Made by a program: the position numbers and the translations under genes
NCBI GenBank assembly: GCA_937920105.1
Contig: CALETH010000135.1
Span: 1 to 17,156, forward strand
From: an uncultured Bacteroidota bacterium
GTDB taxonomy: Bacteria > Bacteroidota > Ignavibacteria > UBA10030 > UBA8401
Length of the DNA stretch: 17,156 nucleotides
Direction of reading: 5' to 3'
Part shown: positions 7,118-14,646 of the stretch, in pieces
Position numbering within the stretch: position 1 is the stretch's first letter
Layout of the letters: the number at the start of each line of letters is the position of its first letter
Notes under the pieces: model-generated
The model's input: only the letters and a program-made list of their open reading frames with translations
Database searches by the model: none
Told to the model about the DNA's origin: nothing

Positions 7118-8586
7118 TATTTTCTCATCAAAAAACTTTTTAGTGGCATTATTTCAAAAAGTTTTTTTCCTATTACTGAAAACGATATTCCCACAAGTAA
7201 CGCATTCATGGGATAAATAGGAACGTGGTATCTTGACCAATCAATCCAAAGAAAATCAACAAGTCCCCAAAAATAAATAGCATAAAAAAGTATAAAAAAA
7301 GCAAAATGATTTATCAGATAATTTGCTTTTGCTTCTTTTATTGCTAAACGAATTATTCCTATAAGACCAACGATAATAAATATTCCATCTAATGGATTAA
7401 ATCTCAATGGTAGTAATTTTCCAAATGTACCATAATATGCATCTTCTGTTTTTATATAGTTTCGTTTTATAAAAAGACTTGCACTTTCTACAAATGAATC
7501 TTTAATATGTTTTGAACCCAATGCTTGTGCTCGTATATCAAAAAAACGGTCGATAGATTCTCTAATAATTTGAACTTTCTTTACCGTGTCTGTTCGTAAA
7601 TGTGGATGAAGTCCAACAAAAACAGCAAAAGTTGTAGAGAAAATAATTGCCATGGAAAGAATACTGTTAAGAAATAATTGACGATATTTTTGTTTTTGAT
7701 GTTGAAATTCAGATTTCTCTTTTTTCTTTTGTTCTTTATTATCTGGTTGCGATTTTATTTTCTTCCATAAAAAAATTCCTGCGACAATAAATGTTATTGT
7801 AATAGTATATCCTATTAATCCTGCATTCAGTTTACATCCAACGGCTAAAGAAAAAGATATTCCGATAAAAATTGAATAAAGAATATTTTGTTTGATAGAA
7901 AACTTAGTAAATGATTGAAAAAATTTCATCAAAAGTACAATTGTGAGAATAGTAAAAAATATTGATGATGATTCAAGCATTGCACCAGTATTACTCATCA
8001 TATAGGTTTCATTAAAGAGAAGATACAATGATGCAACAATTCCTGTAGTATAGTTTATAAAATACCACCCAATAAAAAAGAGTAACCCGATACCTAACGC
8101 ATTCAGAATTGCATTCACTACTCTGGCTAACCAAACATGCTCGGCTGGAGAATAATTGCCGGGCCATTTGTTTTGTGTTTTATCCGGATTCCAATGATAA
8201 AAATTTCCTTCCGGGTTAACATTGTTACCAAAATTCACAATAGCAAAACCCATTAAATATTTACCAACGTTTGGTGCTTTCCAACCAAATGTCCAAATAG
8301 CATTATCGTACCATTGCAATTCTTCTTTCTGCATTGCTCTTGTATTGATGTGATATTGTTGTGCGTATTGTTCAAACCATCCATCAACAATAGTTACATC
8401 TCTTATATATCCTTTAAAAAACATATTATAAGAAGTGATAGATGCACCAGTCCACATATTTTCATCATATCCATCAGGAGGTCTATTTTCTATTACGGCA
8501 AGTTTTAAAGAGTATAGAAGAGTAACAATAAAAATCCCTATAAAAATTCCCCATTGAACAATTTTTATAATAGTATTTTTTTGCAT
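7117..8586 (-). CDS. PMT/ArnT-like polytopic glycosyltransferase
   Basis: This is a 489-residue integral membrane protein with about ten hydrophobic helices. After the first helix (residues 10-31) the extracytoplasmic loop contains PPDGYDENMW, with Asp41-Glu42 in the place of the acidic pair used by the GT-C glycosyltransferases of the PMT (GT39) and ArnT (GT83) groups. A later loop, SPAEHVWLARVVNAILNALG, is also typical. These enzymes take a sugar from a polyprenyl-phosphate carrier and attach it to protein or lipid outside the membrane. A basic cytoplasmic loop rich in Lys, Gln and Glu lies near residues 277-302. The stop overlaps the start of the GT2 gene, and divIVA ends 18 bases upstream. 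Family membership is fairly secure. The substrate is unknown, and protein O-glycosylation or lipid A modification are both possible. Confidence 0.82.
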   Translation of the reverse strand: MQKNTIIKIVQWGIFIGIFIVTLLYSLKLAVIENRPPDGYDENMWTGASITSYNMFFKGYIRDVTIVDGWFEQYAQQYHINTRAMQKEELQWYDNAIWTFGWKAPNVGKYLMGFAIVNFGNNVNPEGNFYHWNPDKTQNKWPGNYSPAEHVWLARVVNAILNALGIGLLFFIGWYFINYTTGIVASLYLLFNETYMMSNTGAMLESSSIFFTILTIVLLMKFFQSFTKFSIKQNILYSIFIGISFSLAVGCKLNAGLIGYTITITFIVAGIFLWKKIKSQPDNKEQKKKEKSEFQHQKQKYRQLFLNSILSMAIIFSTTFAVFVGLHPHLRTDTVKKVQIIRESIDRFFDIRAQALGSKHIKDSFVESASLFIKRNYIKTEDAYYGTFGKLLPLRFNPLDGIFIIVGLIGIIRLAIKEAKANYLINHFAFFILFYAIYFWGLVDFLWIDWSRYHVPIYPMNALLVGISFSVIGKKLFEIMPLKSFLMRK

Positions 8587-8604
8587 TATTTTTTGATAAA
8601 AAAA

Positions 8605-9162
8605 TTACAATTTACTTACTACATCATCAATATTTACAGAAGTATTTTTTGGCTCTTCTTTTGTAGATTCAATTTCTTTTTCTGCAATCAGTGGTTTGGA
8701 TGATAATTCTTCGCTTCCAGTTTGTAAAGCTTTAATAAGTTCCAGTTCAGATGTCAGTAGCATTTTCATTTTACTCACCAGTGATTCTTTTTTTACTTGT
8801 AGCGAATGAATTTCTTCTTTCATTTTGAAAACTTCTTCTCTTGCACGTTCTACCATTTGACTTGCTTTGAGTTCTGCTTCTTGAATTCGTAATTCCGCTT
8901 CTTTACGAGAATTTTCCATTGCTTTTCCACTGGTTTCTTGAACTTGCATAAGTGTTTGCTGCAATGTTTTTTCCATCTGTTTGTAATCACGAAGGTGAAC
9001 TTCGCTTTCCAACAATTCATCTTTCAGTTCTTTAATCTGTTTTAATAATTCTGCAAACTCGTTGGAAATCATTTCCATGAAAGAATCTACTTCTACAGGG
9101 TCATATCCGCGAAGTACTTTTTTAAATTCTTGTTTTTTTATTTCAAGTGGTGTAAGTCGCAT
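8605..9162 (-). CDS. divIVA: DivIVA-domain coiled-coil protein
   Basis: DivIVA-family proteins bind curved or polar membrane and recruit division, growth or chromosome-tethering partners. The 185-residue protein opens with the conserved domain MRLTPLEIKKQEFKKVLRGY followed by DPVEVDSFMEMI (residues 1-32). In B. subtilis DivIVA the membrane-touching pair is Phe17-Arg18; here it is Leu17-Arg18, keeping a hydrophobic and a basic residue. A coiled coil runs through about residues 33-150, with heptad-like Leu, Glu and Lys. A short acidic disordered tail follows. It starts 30 bases after the antitoxin stop, with no obvious Shine-Dalgarno. Its place between yggS and ileS matches the Gram-positive arrangement. 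The domain call is firm. The cellular role in a Gram-negative with an outer membrane is open. Confidence 0.93.
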   Translation of the reverse strand: MRLTPLEIKKQEFKKVLRGYDPVEVDSFMEMISNEFAELLKQIKELKDELLESEVHLRDYKQMEKTLQQTLMQVQETSGKAMENSRKEAELRIQEAELKASQMVERAREEVFKMKEEIHSLQVKKESLVSKMKMLLTSELELIKALQTGSEELSSKPLIAEKEIESTKEEPKNTSVNIDDVVSKL

Positions 9163-9192
9163 AAGAAAAATAAAAAATAGTGAATAATATTT

Positions 9193-9447
9193 TCACCGCA
9201 CATAACGGTGAGTAACAAAGTTATGTAAAATATTGGCAATCAAAGTTTGATACGAAATACCTTTTTCTTGTGATTGTTTTTTTAGTTCTGCTAATACTGT
9301 TTCTGAAAGAGTAATATTAATCTTTCGAGTTTTTTTTACTGTATCTAATATAGTTTCTATTTTCTCTAATTTCTTTTTTGATACAGGACGATATGTATGT
9401 GCAGAGTGTTCTATTTTTTTTTCATATTTATCAAGAGTTGTTTTCAT
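9193..9447 (-). CDS. CopG/BrnA-like antitoxin
   Basis: This small basic protein (84 residues) has a C-terminal ribbon-helix-helix-like segment, INITLSETVLAELKKQSQEK followed by GISYQTLIANILHNFV. That form is familiar from predicted CopG-type antitoxins paired with BrnT-like toxins. It should bind and neutralise the toxin, and repress the operon as a dimer. The ATG at 9447 is preferred because GGAGA lies about 9 bases upstream. An in-frame ATG at 9462 would add MEKKT and has no Shine-Dalgarno. Either start lies inside the toxin gene, which ends at 9431, so the pair is overlapping in toxin-first order, as in brnTA. The first 45 residues are Lys-rich and polar and are probably the toxin-binding arm. 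divIVA follows after 30 bases. Confidence 0.8.
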   Translation of the reverse strand: MKTTLDKYEKKIEHSAHTYRPVSKKKLEKIETILDTVKKTRKINITLSETVLAELKKQSQEKGISYQTLIANILHNFVTHRYVR

Positions 9448-9712
9448 TGTTTTTTTCTCCATATATTTTGTGAAACTTTCTACTTGGAAATACTGTCTTT
9501 AAGATAAGATTATTATCTTTATCTACGATAAACGGAACAACATGAACATATTTATTAAGAAATAAAAGAAAAATTTGTTGATTTTTTCTAACAGGGTTTT
9601 CAAGAATTGTGATATATCTTTTTTCTATTATAAGTTCTGCAATTTCTTCAAACGAAATACCTCGTTCATCAATTAATTTTTTATTTTTCTTTTCATCCCA
9701 AATAATATTCAT
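9431..9712 (-). CDS. BrnT-like toxin of a type II toxin-antitoxin pair
   Basis: The 93-residue protein begins MNIIWDEKKNKKLIDERGIS and continues FEEIAELI, the N-terminal pattern of the BrnT toxin group (W-D-x-x-K-N ... G-x-S-F-E-E). The ending VFPSRKFHK matches the usual S-R-K motif before the C-terminus. Known BrnT is an RNase-fold ribonuclease that blocks translation, so activity here is inferred from family. The middle (NQQIFLLFLNKYVHVVPFIV) resembles a BrnT-related subgroup that pairs with YQTLI-type CopG antitoxins. The start overlaps the yggS stop as ATGA, so the toxin is probably translated by ribosomes finishing yggS. The antitoxin gene overlaps its 3' end. No separate promoter is apparent. 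Confidence 0.78.
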   Translation of the reverse strand: MNIIWDEKKNKKLIDERGISFEEIAELIIEKRYITILENPVRKNQQIFLLFLNKYVHVVPFIVDKDNNLILKTVFPSRKFHKIYGEKNNENNS

Positions 9713-10410
9713 ACTTTCTTTTCTCTTTTTCCAAAAATTGCTGTCCCAATACGGAGCATTGTTGCTCCTTCTTCTATTGCAATTTCATAATCGTGAGTCA
9801 TTCCCATAGAAAGATGTTGCATTGGTTTGGAAAGAATATTTTTTGCATTCACTTCATTAAAAATTGATTTGAGTGTTTGAAATGCTGTACGAGTTTGTGC
9901 AACATCTAAAGTAAATGGTCCGATGGTCATCAACCCTTGAATTTCAAGATTTGGAAAATGTGCAATAGAGCGAATAAATTCTACTGCTTTTTCCGGCCTC
10001 GCTCCAAATTTTGTTGCTTCTTCTGAGGTGTTGACTTCTACCAAAATGGGAATTGTACGTCCAATCTTTTCTGCTCGTTTTTGAATTTTCTTTGCGAGTG
10101 TTTCACTTTCTACTGAATGAATCATGTACACCCAATCTATAATATATTTTACTTTATTAGATTGAAGATGTCCTATAAAATGCCAACGGAGTAAATTTTT
10201 TTGAAGATGTTGTTGTTTTTCGAGAATTTCTTGAACATAATTCTCTCCAAAATCCACAATTCCTGATTTCATTGCTTCAAGAATTTTTTCTTCTCCAAAT
10301 GTTTTACTAACTGCAATGAGTTGAATTTCTTTTGGATTTCTTCCTGCTCGCAAACAGATTTTTTCAATATTTTTGCGAATTTCTTCAATATTATCAGCAA
10401 TAATAGACAT
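9709..10410 (-). CDS. yggS: YggS-family PLP homeostasis protein
   Basis: YggS/PLPBP is a cytoplasmic single-domain protein that holds pyridoxal 5'-phosphate on a lysine and affects vitamin B6 and amino-acid balance. It has no known catalytic reaction. The 233-residue sequence is the usual length and shows IAVSKT with the PLP-binding Lys36, FGENYVQE (54-61), WHFIGHLQSNK (76-86), VEVNTSEEATKFG (124-136), GLMTIGP (159-165), LSMGMTHDYEIAI (200-212) and the phosphate-binding RIGTAIFG (220-227). It is the first gene of the long minus-strand string. Its stop overlaps the toxin start (ATGA). In Gram-positives the homologue ylmE heads a division-linked cluster, and the same head position is kept here. 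The ATG at 10410 lacks a clear Shine-Dalgarno. Confidence 0.97.
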   Translation of the reverse strand: MSIIADNIEEIRKNIEKICLRAGRNPKEIQLIAVSKTFGEEKILEAMKSGIVDFGENYVQEILEKQQHLQKNLLRWHFIGHLQSNKVKYIIDWVYMIHSVESETLAKKIQKRAEKIGRTIPILVEVNTSEEATKFGARPEKAVEFIRSIAHFPNLEIQGLMTIGPFTLDVAQTRTAFQTLKSIFNEVNAKNILSKPMQHLSMGMTHDYEIAIEEGATMLRIGTAIFGKREKKV

Positions 10411-10510
10411 TTTTATGACTTTTAATATACTTTATTGATGTCTGAAAAACAATCTGTAAAATTTAAGAATCACATTTAAAAATATAGTACATTACATATA
10501 TTTTTCTACC
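10411..10510. promoter_or_regulatory. Divergent intergenic region with weak sigma70-like promoters on both strands
   Basis: These 100 bases separate yggS from the plus-strand gene and must carry signals for both. For yggS, TTGTTT (plus-strand 10447-10452) and TATATT (10424-10429) are spaced by 17 bases on the minus strand. This would give a leader of under 10 bases. For the plus-strand gene, TTGATG (10435-10440) and TAAAAT (10457-10462) are 16 bases apart. In such AT-rich DNA these matches arise easily by chance. No Bacteroidota-type -7 element (TAnnTTTG) was found. Confidence 0.3.
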
Positions 10511-11392
10511 ATGATTATGAAATCTCCAACAACTAAACCCTACATTTTACTTGCTAAAGAAGCACCTATTGCCATTCTCATTGCAAAAAAAGGGAGTAAA
10601 AAATATCACATCATTAAGTGGAATTTAGAAACTGATGAGTTTGAATATGGCTCATGGTTTCATGGAACGATTTATAATCTAAAAACAGATTTATCGTTTG
10701 ATGGAAAATACATGGTCTATTTTGCAATGGGTGATGGTCACTCTATGAGAAGTAATCTTTATTGTTGGACTGCTATTTGTGAACCACCTTTTTTAAAAGC
10801 AAAAATTTTATATGACCATCTTGATACTTGGCATGGTGGAGGAATTTTTTGGGGTGATGATGGAAAACAACTTTTTTTAGAGGCTTTTAATCATCCTCTT
10901 GCAAGAAAACAATCTGAAAATAAAATAACAGATGATGAATTCACAAAAAAATACATAATAAAAACTACGGTGGAAGAATATCCATTTCCTCAATGGAAAT
11001 TTTCATGGATTTTTTATTATCGTTTATTACGAAATGGTTGGAAAGATGTTAGTACAGGACAAACTAAATATGATTTTTTGGATAATAGAAGCGAAACAAG
11101 AGATGCTCTTGAGTTTGAAAAAATTATTCTTAACTATAAATTAAGAATGAAATTAAAATTTGATTGGATAAAACATGGTATGTATCACTTATGTGATTAT
11201 TTTTTATTCGATGATAAAAATAATTTGATAAATATCATTGATAATACTGTGATTTGGGCAGATGTTGATGTGTTTGGGAGATTAATTTTTGTAAAAAATG
11301 GAATTGTTTATCGATGTGAAAAAGATAATCTCTTCAATTTTTCTCCTATTATTGATTGTAATATTTTACAACCTCCAACATCTCAGAAATAG
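10511..11392 (+). CDS. Conserved hypothetical protein, possible beta-propeller-like
   Basis: This 293-residue protein has no signal peptide or membrane helix and is likely cytoplasmic. I cannot assign a function. The N-terminal half has a pattern I recall from uncharacterised proteins scattered across bacteria: YILLAKEAPIAILIAKKGS (11-29), IIKWNLETDEFEYGSWFHG (34-52), IYNLKTDLSFDGKYMVYFA (54-72), CWTAICEPPF (85-94) and DTWHGGGIF (105-113). The D-L-S-x-D-G-K-x-x-x-Y element resembles the repeat of WD40/TolB-like beta-propellers, with further hints at IFWGDDGKQLFLE and DVDVFGRLIFVKNGIVYRC. The C-terminal half is less familiar. It is the only plus-strand gene, diverging from yggS and converging on secA, with its own terminator. 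An ATG two codons downstream (10517) could be the true start; neither has a clear Shine-Dalgarno. Base composition looks like its neighbours. Confidence 0.85.
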   Translation: MIMKSPTTKPYILLAKEAPIAILIAKKGSKKYHIIKWNLETDEFEYGSWFHGTIYNLKTDLSFDGKYMVYFAMGDGHSMRSNLYCWTAICEPPFLKAKILYDHLDTWHGGGIFWGDDGKQLFLEAFNHPLARKQSENKITDDEFTKKYIIKTTVEEYPFPQWKFSWIFYYRLLRNGWKDVSTGQTKYDFLDNRSETRDALEFEKIILNYKLRMKLKFDWIKHGMYHLCDYFLFDDKNNLINIIDNTVIWADVDVFGRLIFVKNGIVYRCEKDNLFNFSPIIDCNILQPPTSQK

Positions 11393-11396
11393 AAAT

Positions 11397-11424
11397 AAAA
11401 AAGTCGGGTATTACCGACTTTTTT
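11397..11424. terminator. Bidirectional rho-independent terminator
   Basis: A perfect 11-bp stem, AAAAAAGTCGG (11397-11407) with CCGACTTTTTT (11414-11424), encloses the 6-base loop GTATTA. It starts five bases after the stop of the plus-strand gene. The T-run ends the plus-strand transcript, and the matching A-run gives a T-run on the minus strand, so it can also end secA transcripts arriving from the other side. Confidence 0.85.
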
Positions 11425-11441
11425 ATTTTAATTATCTATTC

Positions 11442-11458
11442 CCCTTTTATTAAAAGGG
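11442..11458. repeat. Short hairpin after the secA stop codon
   Basis: CCCTTTT (11442-11448) pairs with AAAAGGG (11452-11458) around a 3-base loop, ten bases past the secA stop on the minus strand. A flanking TT/AA extends it imperfectly. It may be a 3'-end stabiliser or a remnant of a dispersed repeat. It lacks the T-run expected of a terminator, which the neighbouring hairpin supplies. Confidence 0.4.
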
Positions 11459-11467
11459 AAATTTAAA

Positions 11468-14400
11468 TTACTTTCCGTGACATTGTTTATATTTTTTTCC
11501 ACTTCCACAAGGACAAGGGTCATTTCGCCCTACTTTTTCTTCTGCACGAATTTGTTGCTGCACTTTTGGTTCTTCTTGTTTTTCTTGCGATTGTGGTTGC
11601 AGTCCCATTCCAGTTGATGAGGAATGTGTTGTTTTCCATTGTTCGCGACGTGTTGCTCGCTGATTTTTTTGGAGTTCTGTATTACTTGGAAAAAGTTTAA
11701 AGACCATATTTAAAATTTCACGGTTCACCATTTGCAATAATTCCATGAACATTTTGTACGCTTCACCTTTGTATTCTAAAATTGGGTCTTTTTGTCCGTA
11801 CGCTCGCAAATGAATTCCTTCTTTTAAATCATCAACTTCGCGAAGATATTCTTTCCATCGCATATCTATGACTTGAAGAATAGAAATGCGTTCAATTTGT
11901 GCCATCGTTTCTGTTCCGATGTTTTTTTCTTTTCGTTCATAAAATTCCACAATGGATTTCATGATTTCGGATTTTACTCCATCTTTTCCTAAGGTTTGAT
12001 ATTGGGTTGGTTGAAGAGAAAAATCTACCAAAAAATTTACCCGCAATTCATCTTGAATATTTTCAAATTCTGCCTTTTCATAATAAAGTTCTAATAGTTC
12101 ATCAACAAAATCCGATGTCATTTCCATAATATCATCTTTCAATCGTTCGCCAACAAGTGCATGCCGACGTTTTGCATAAATAACTTCTCGTTGTTGATTC
12201 ATCACATTATCATATTCCAACAATCTTTTACGAATACCAAAATTGTTTTCTTCTACTTTTTTCTGTGCTCGTTCGATTGATTTTGTTATCATGGAATGTT
12301 GAATAACTTCTCCTTCTTTCAAACCCAAACGTTCCATAATTCTTGCGATGCGTTCGCTTCCAAAAAGACGCATTAAATCATCTTCAAGCGAAATAAAAAA
12401 TTTTGAATATCCGGGGTCTCCTTGTCTTCCGGCACGTCCGCGCAACTGTCTATCAATTCGGCGGGACTCGTGTCGTTCAGTACCAATAATTTGTAAACCG
12501 CCAAGTTCTCGTACGCCGTTTCCAAGTTTAATATCCGTTCCACGTCCTGCCATATTTGTTGCAATAGTTACTGCTCCCGGTAAACCTGCATTGGCAACAA
12601 TTTCTGCTTCTCGCTGATGTTGTTTCGCATTTAATACATTGTGCGGAACTCCTTTGCGTTTCAACAATCTGCTAATAGTTTCGGAAACATCAACGCTGGT
12701 TGTTCCAACAAGAACGGGCTTTTGTTCATTATGTAATTTTGCAATCTCATCTACTACAGCATTATATTTTTCTCTTTTTGTTTTATAGACTACATCTTCA
12801 TCATCAATACGAATAGCTTTTTTATGAGTTGGAATAACGGCAACTTCTAATTTATAGATTTCAAAGAATTCTGATGCTTCGGTTTCTGCAGTACCAGTCA
12901 TTCCTGCTAATTTTTTGTAAAGACGAAAATAATTTTGCAGTGTAATGGTTGCGAGTGTTTGTGTATCGCGTTCTACTTTCACTCCTTCTTTTGCTTCAAT
13001 TGCTTGATGAAGTCCATCAGAGTAACGACGCCCAGAAAGTAAGCGTCCCGTAAATTCATCAACAATCATAATTTTCCCATCTTCAGAAACAACATACTCA
13101 TCATCTTTTTGATAGAGTGAATAAGCACGAAGAAGTTGACGGACTGTATGAATTTTATCACTGCGTTCTGCATACAGTTTATTCAATTCATCTTTCTTTT
13201 GTTGTTTTTCTTGTGATGAAAGTGCAGCATTATTTTCTATCACACTCAATTCTGTTCCAATATCTGGAAGAAGGAAAAAATCTTTATTGGATGCACCTGC
13301 CAAAAATTCTCTCCCTTTTTCTGTTAAATCTATAACATGATTTTTTTCATCAATGGTATAATATAATTCATCGGTGATTTCGTGCATGCGTTTATTTTGC
13401 TCTGCCATATATTCGCCTTCGGCAGAAAGCATGAGTGTTTTTGGTTTTCCTTCTGCAAAAAGTTTCATCAAGCGATTACTTTTTGGGTCTCCTTTATAAG
13501 CACGAAGAAGAAAAACTCCGGCTTCTTTTTCTTTTCCTTCGGTAAGATTTTTTTCTGCGTCGGTGAGAACTTTTGCAACAAGGTTTCGTTGTGCATTGAC
13601 AAGGCGTTCTACTTGTGGTTTCATTTCGTTGAATTTGTTATCATCAACTTCAACAGGTCCGCTTATAATAAGTGGTGTTCGGGCTTCATCAATAAGTACG
13701 GAATCCACCTCATCAACAATTGCGTAAAAATGTTTTCGCTGCACAAGGTCTTCGGGACTTCCTACCATGTTATCGCGTAAATAGTCAAATCCAAATTCGT
13801 TATTTGTTCCGTAAGTAATATCTGAGGCGTATTCTTTGCGGCGGCGAGCAGGGTCTTGATTTTGTATGATACATCCAACAGTGAGTCCGTGAAACTCAAA
13901 TATTTTTCCCATCCATTGACTATCGCGTTGTGCAAGATAATCGTTCACGGTTACCAAGTGAACACCTTTTCCGGCAAGTGCATTGAGATACAACGGCAAT
14001 GTTGCAACGAGAGTCTTTCCTTCACCGGTTGCCATTTCTGCAATTTTTCCTTGATGAAGAATTATTCCACCGATGAGTTGTTCATCATAAGGAACTATTT
14101 CCCATACAAATTTATTTCCCATGACATCCCAAGATTTTCCTACAAGTCGGCAGCAGGTTTCTTTGACTACTGCATACGCTTCGGGAAGAATTTCATCTAA
14201 CGTTTCTTTTATAATAGAGTAGGTTTCTTTTTCTAAATTTTCGATGATTTGATAAATTTCTTCGTGTTCTTCTTGTGGTGCAGTGGATAGTTTTTCTTTT
14301 AGTGCGGCTATTTCATTTTCTGTTTCTTGTAAGGATTCAGTAATGCGTTGTTTAAATTCTGTTGTTTTTGCACGAAGTTCATCATCAGTGAGATTTTGAT

Positions 14401-14500
14401 AGGATGCAAAGTGTTGATTGATTTCTTCTACAAGGGGAAGGATTTTTTTTACATCTTTTCCTTCTTTTTTTCCAAAAATTTTATTGAGTATTGCGAACAT
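11468..14500 (-). CDS. secA: Protein translocase ATPase SecA
   Basis: SecA is the motor that pushes preproteins through SecYEG at the inner membrane by ATP hydrolysis. The 1010-residue protein has the N-terminal segment with MATGEGKT (156-163, Walker A) and VDEVDSVLIDEARTPLIIS (262-280, DEAD-box region). The preprotein cross-linking domain follows. The second ATPase domain contains AGMTGTAETEASEF, TNMAGRGTDIKLG, IIGTERHESRRIDRQLRGRA and GRQGDPG. The C-terminal helical scaffold and a Gln/Glu-rich linker precede the zinc knuckle with Cys996, Cys998, Cys1007 and His1008, which in E. coli serves SecB and lipid contact. The length suits the Bacteroidota range, with a charged extra coiled segment near residues 55-90. 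It stands alone, between a terminator upstream and a convergent terminator downstream. No convincing promoter was found in the 90 bases before it. Confidence 0.99.
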   Translation of the reverse strand: MFAILNKIFGKKEGKDVKKILPLVEEINQHFASYQNLTDDELRAKTTEFKQRITESLQETENEIAALKEKLSTAPQEEHEEIYQIIENLEKETYSIIKETLDEILPEAYAVVKETCCRLVGKSWDVMGNKFVWEIVPYDEQLIGGIILHQGKIAEMATGEGKTLVATLPLYLNALAGKGVHLVTVNDYLAQRDSQWMGKIFEFHGLTVGCIIQNQDPARRRKEYASDITYGTNNEFGFDYLRDNMVGSPEDLVQRKHFYAIVDEVDSVLIDEARTPLIISGPVEVDDNKFNEMKPQVERLVNAQRNLVAKVLTDAEKNLTEGKEKEAGVFLLRAYKGDPKSNRLMKLFAEGKPKTLMLSAEGEYMAEQNKRMHEITDELYYTIDEKNHVIDLTEKGREFLAGASNKDFFLLPDIGTELSVIENNAALSSQEKQQKKDELNKLYAERSDKIHTVRQLLRAYSLYQKDDEYVVSEDGKIMIVDEFTGRLLSGRRYSDGLHQAIEAKEGVKVERDTQTLATITLQNYFRLYKKLAGMTGTAETEASEFFEIYKLEVAVIPTHKKAIRIDDEDVVYKTKREKYNAVVDEIAKLHNEQKPVLVGTTSVDVSETISRLLKRKGVPHNVLNAKQHQREAEIVANAGLPGAVTIATNMAGRGTDIKLGNGVRELGGLQIIGTERHESRRIDRQLRGRAGRQGDPGYSKFFISLEDDLMRLFGSERIARIMERLGLKEGEVIQHSMITKSIERAQKKVEENNFGIRKRLLEYDNVMNQQREVIYAKRRHALVGERLKDDIMEMTSDFVDELLELYYEKAEFENIQDELRVNFLVDFSLQPTQYQTLGKDGVKSEIMKSIVEFYERKEKNIGTETMAQIERISILQVIDMRWKEYLREVDDLKEGIHLRAYGQKDPILEYKGEAYKMFMELLQMVNREILNMVFKLFPSNTELQKNQRATRREQWKTTHSSSTGMGLQPQSQEKQEEPKVQQQIRAEEKVGRNDPCPCGSGKKYKQCHGK

Positions 14501-14590
14501 AATGGGTTTTAAACTATGATTAAATGAATTTTATGAGGGCTATGATTTTTTAATTTTAAAAAGATATGAAATAATTTATCTTATAACAAC

Positions 14591-14623
14591 AAAAGCGAAA
14601 AAGAATGATACTTTTCCGCTTTT
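14591..14623 (-). terminator. Rho-independent terminator after the outer-membrane protein gene
   Basis: Arms at 14591-14603 (AAAAGCGAAAAAG) and 14611-14623 (CTTTTCCGCTTTT) pair over 13 positions with one mismatch around a 7-base loop. On the minus strand the hairpin begins 23 bases after the stop at 14647 and is followed by TTTTGTTGTT. It separates this gene from secA. The rest of the 14501-14646 gap shows nothing further. Confidence 0.75.
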
Positions 14624-14646
14624 TCTAAAAAAATTAGATTGATGTT

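Noticed and set aside
13382..13780. 132-residue plus-strand frame opposite secA
   Set aside because: It is antisense to strongly conserved SecA sequence, is rich in Phe, Cys and His as expected of reverse-strand AT-rich coding DNA, and resembles no protein.
14501..14590. Promoter for secA
   Set aside because: Neither a sigma70-like pair at proper spacing nor a Bacteroidota TAnnTTTG element could be found, so no promoter is called.
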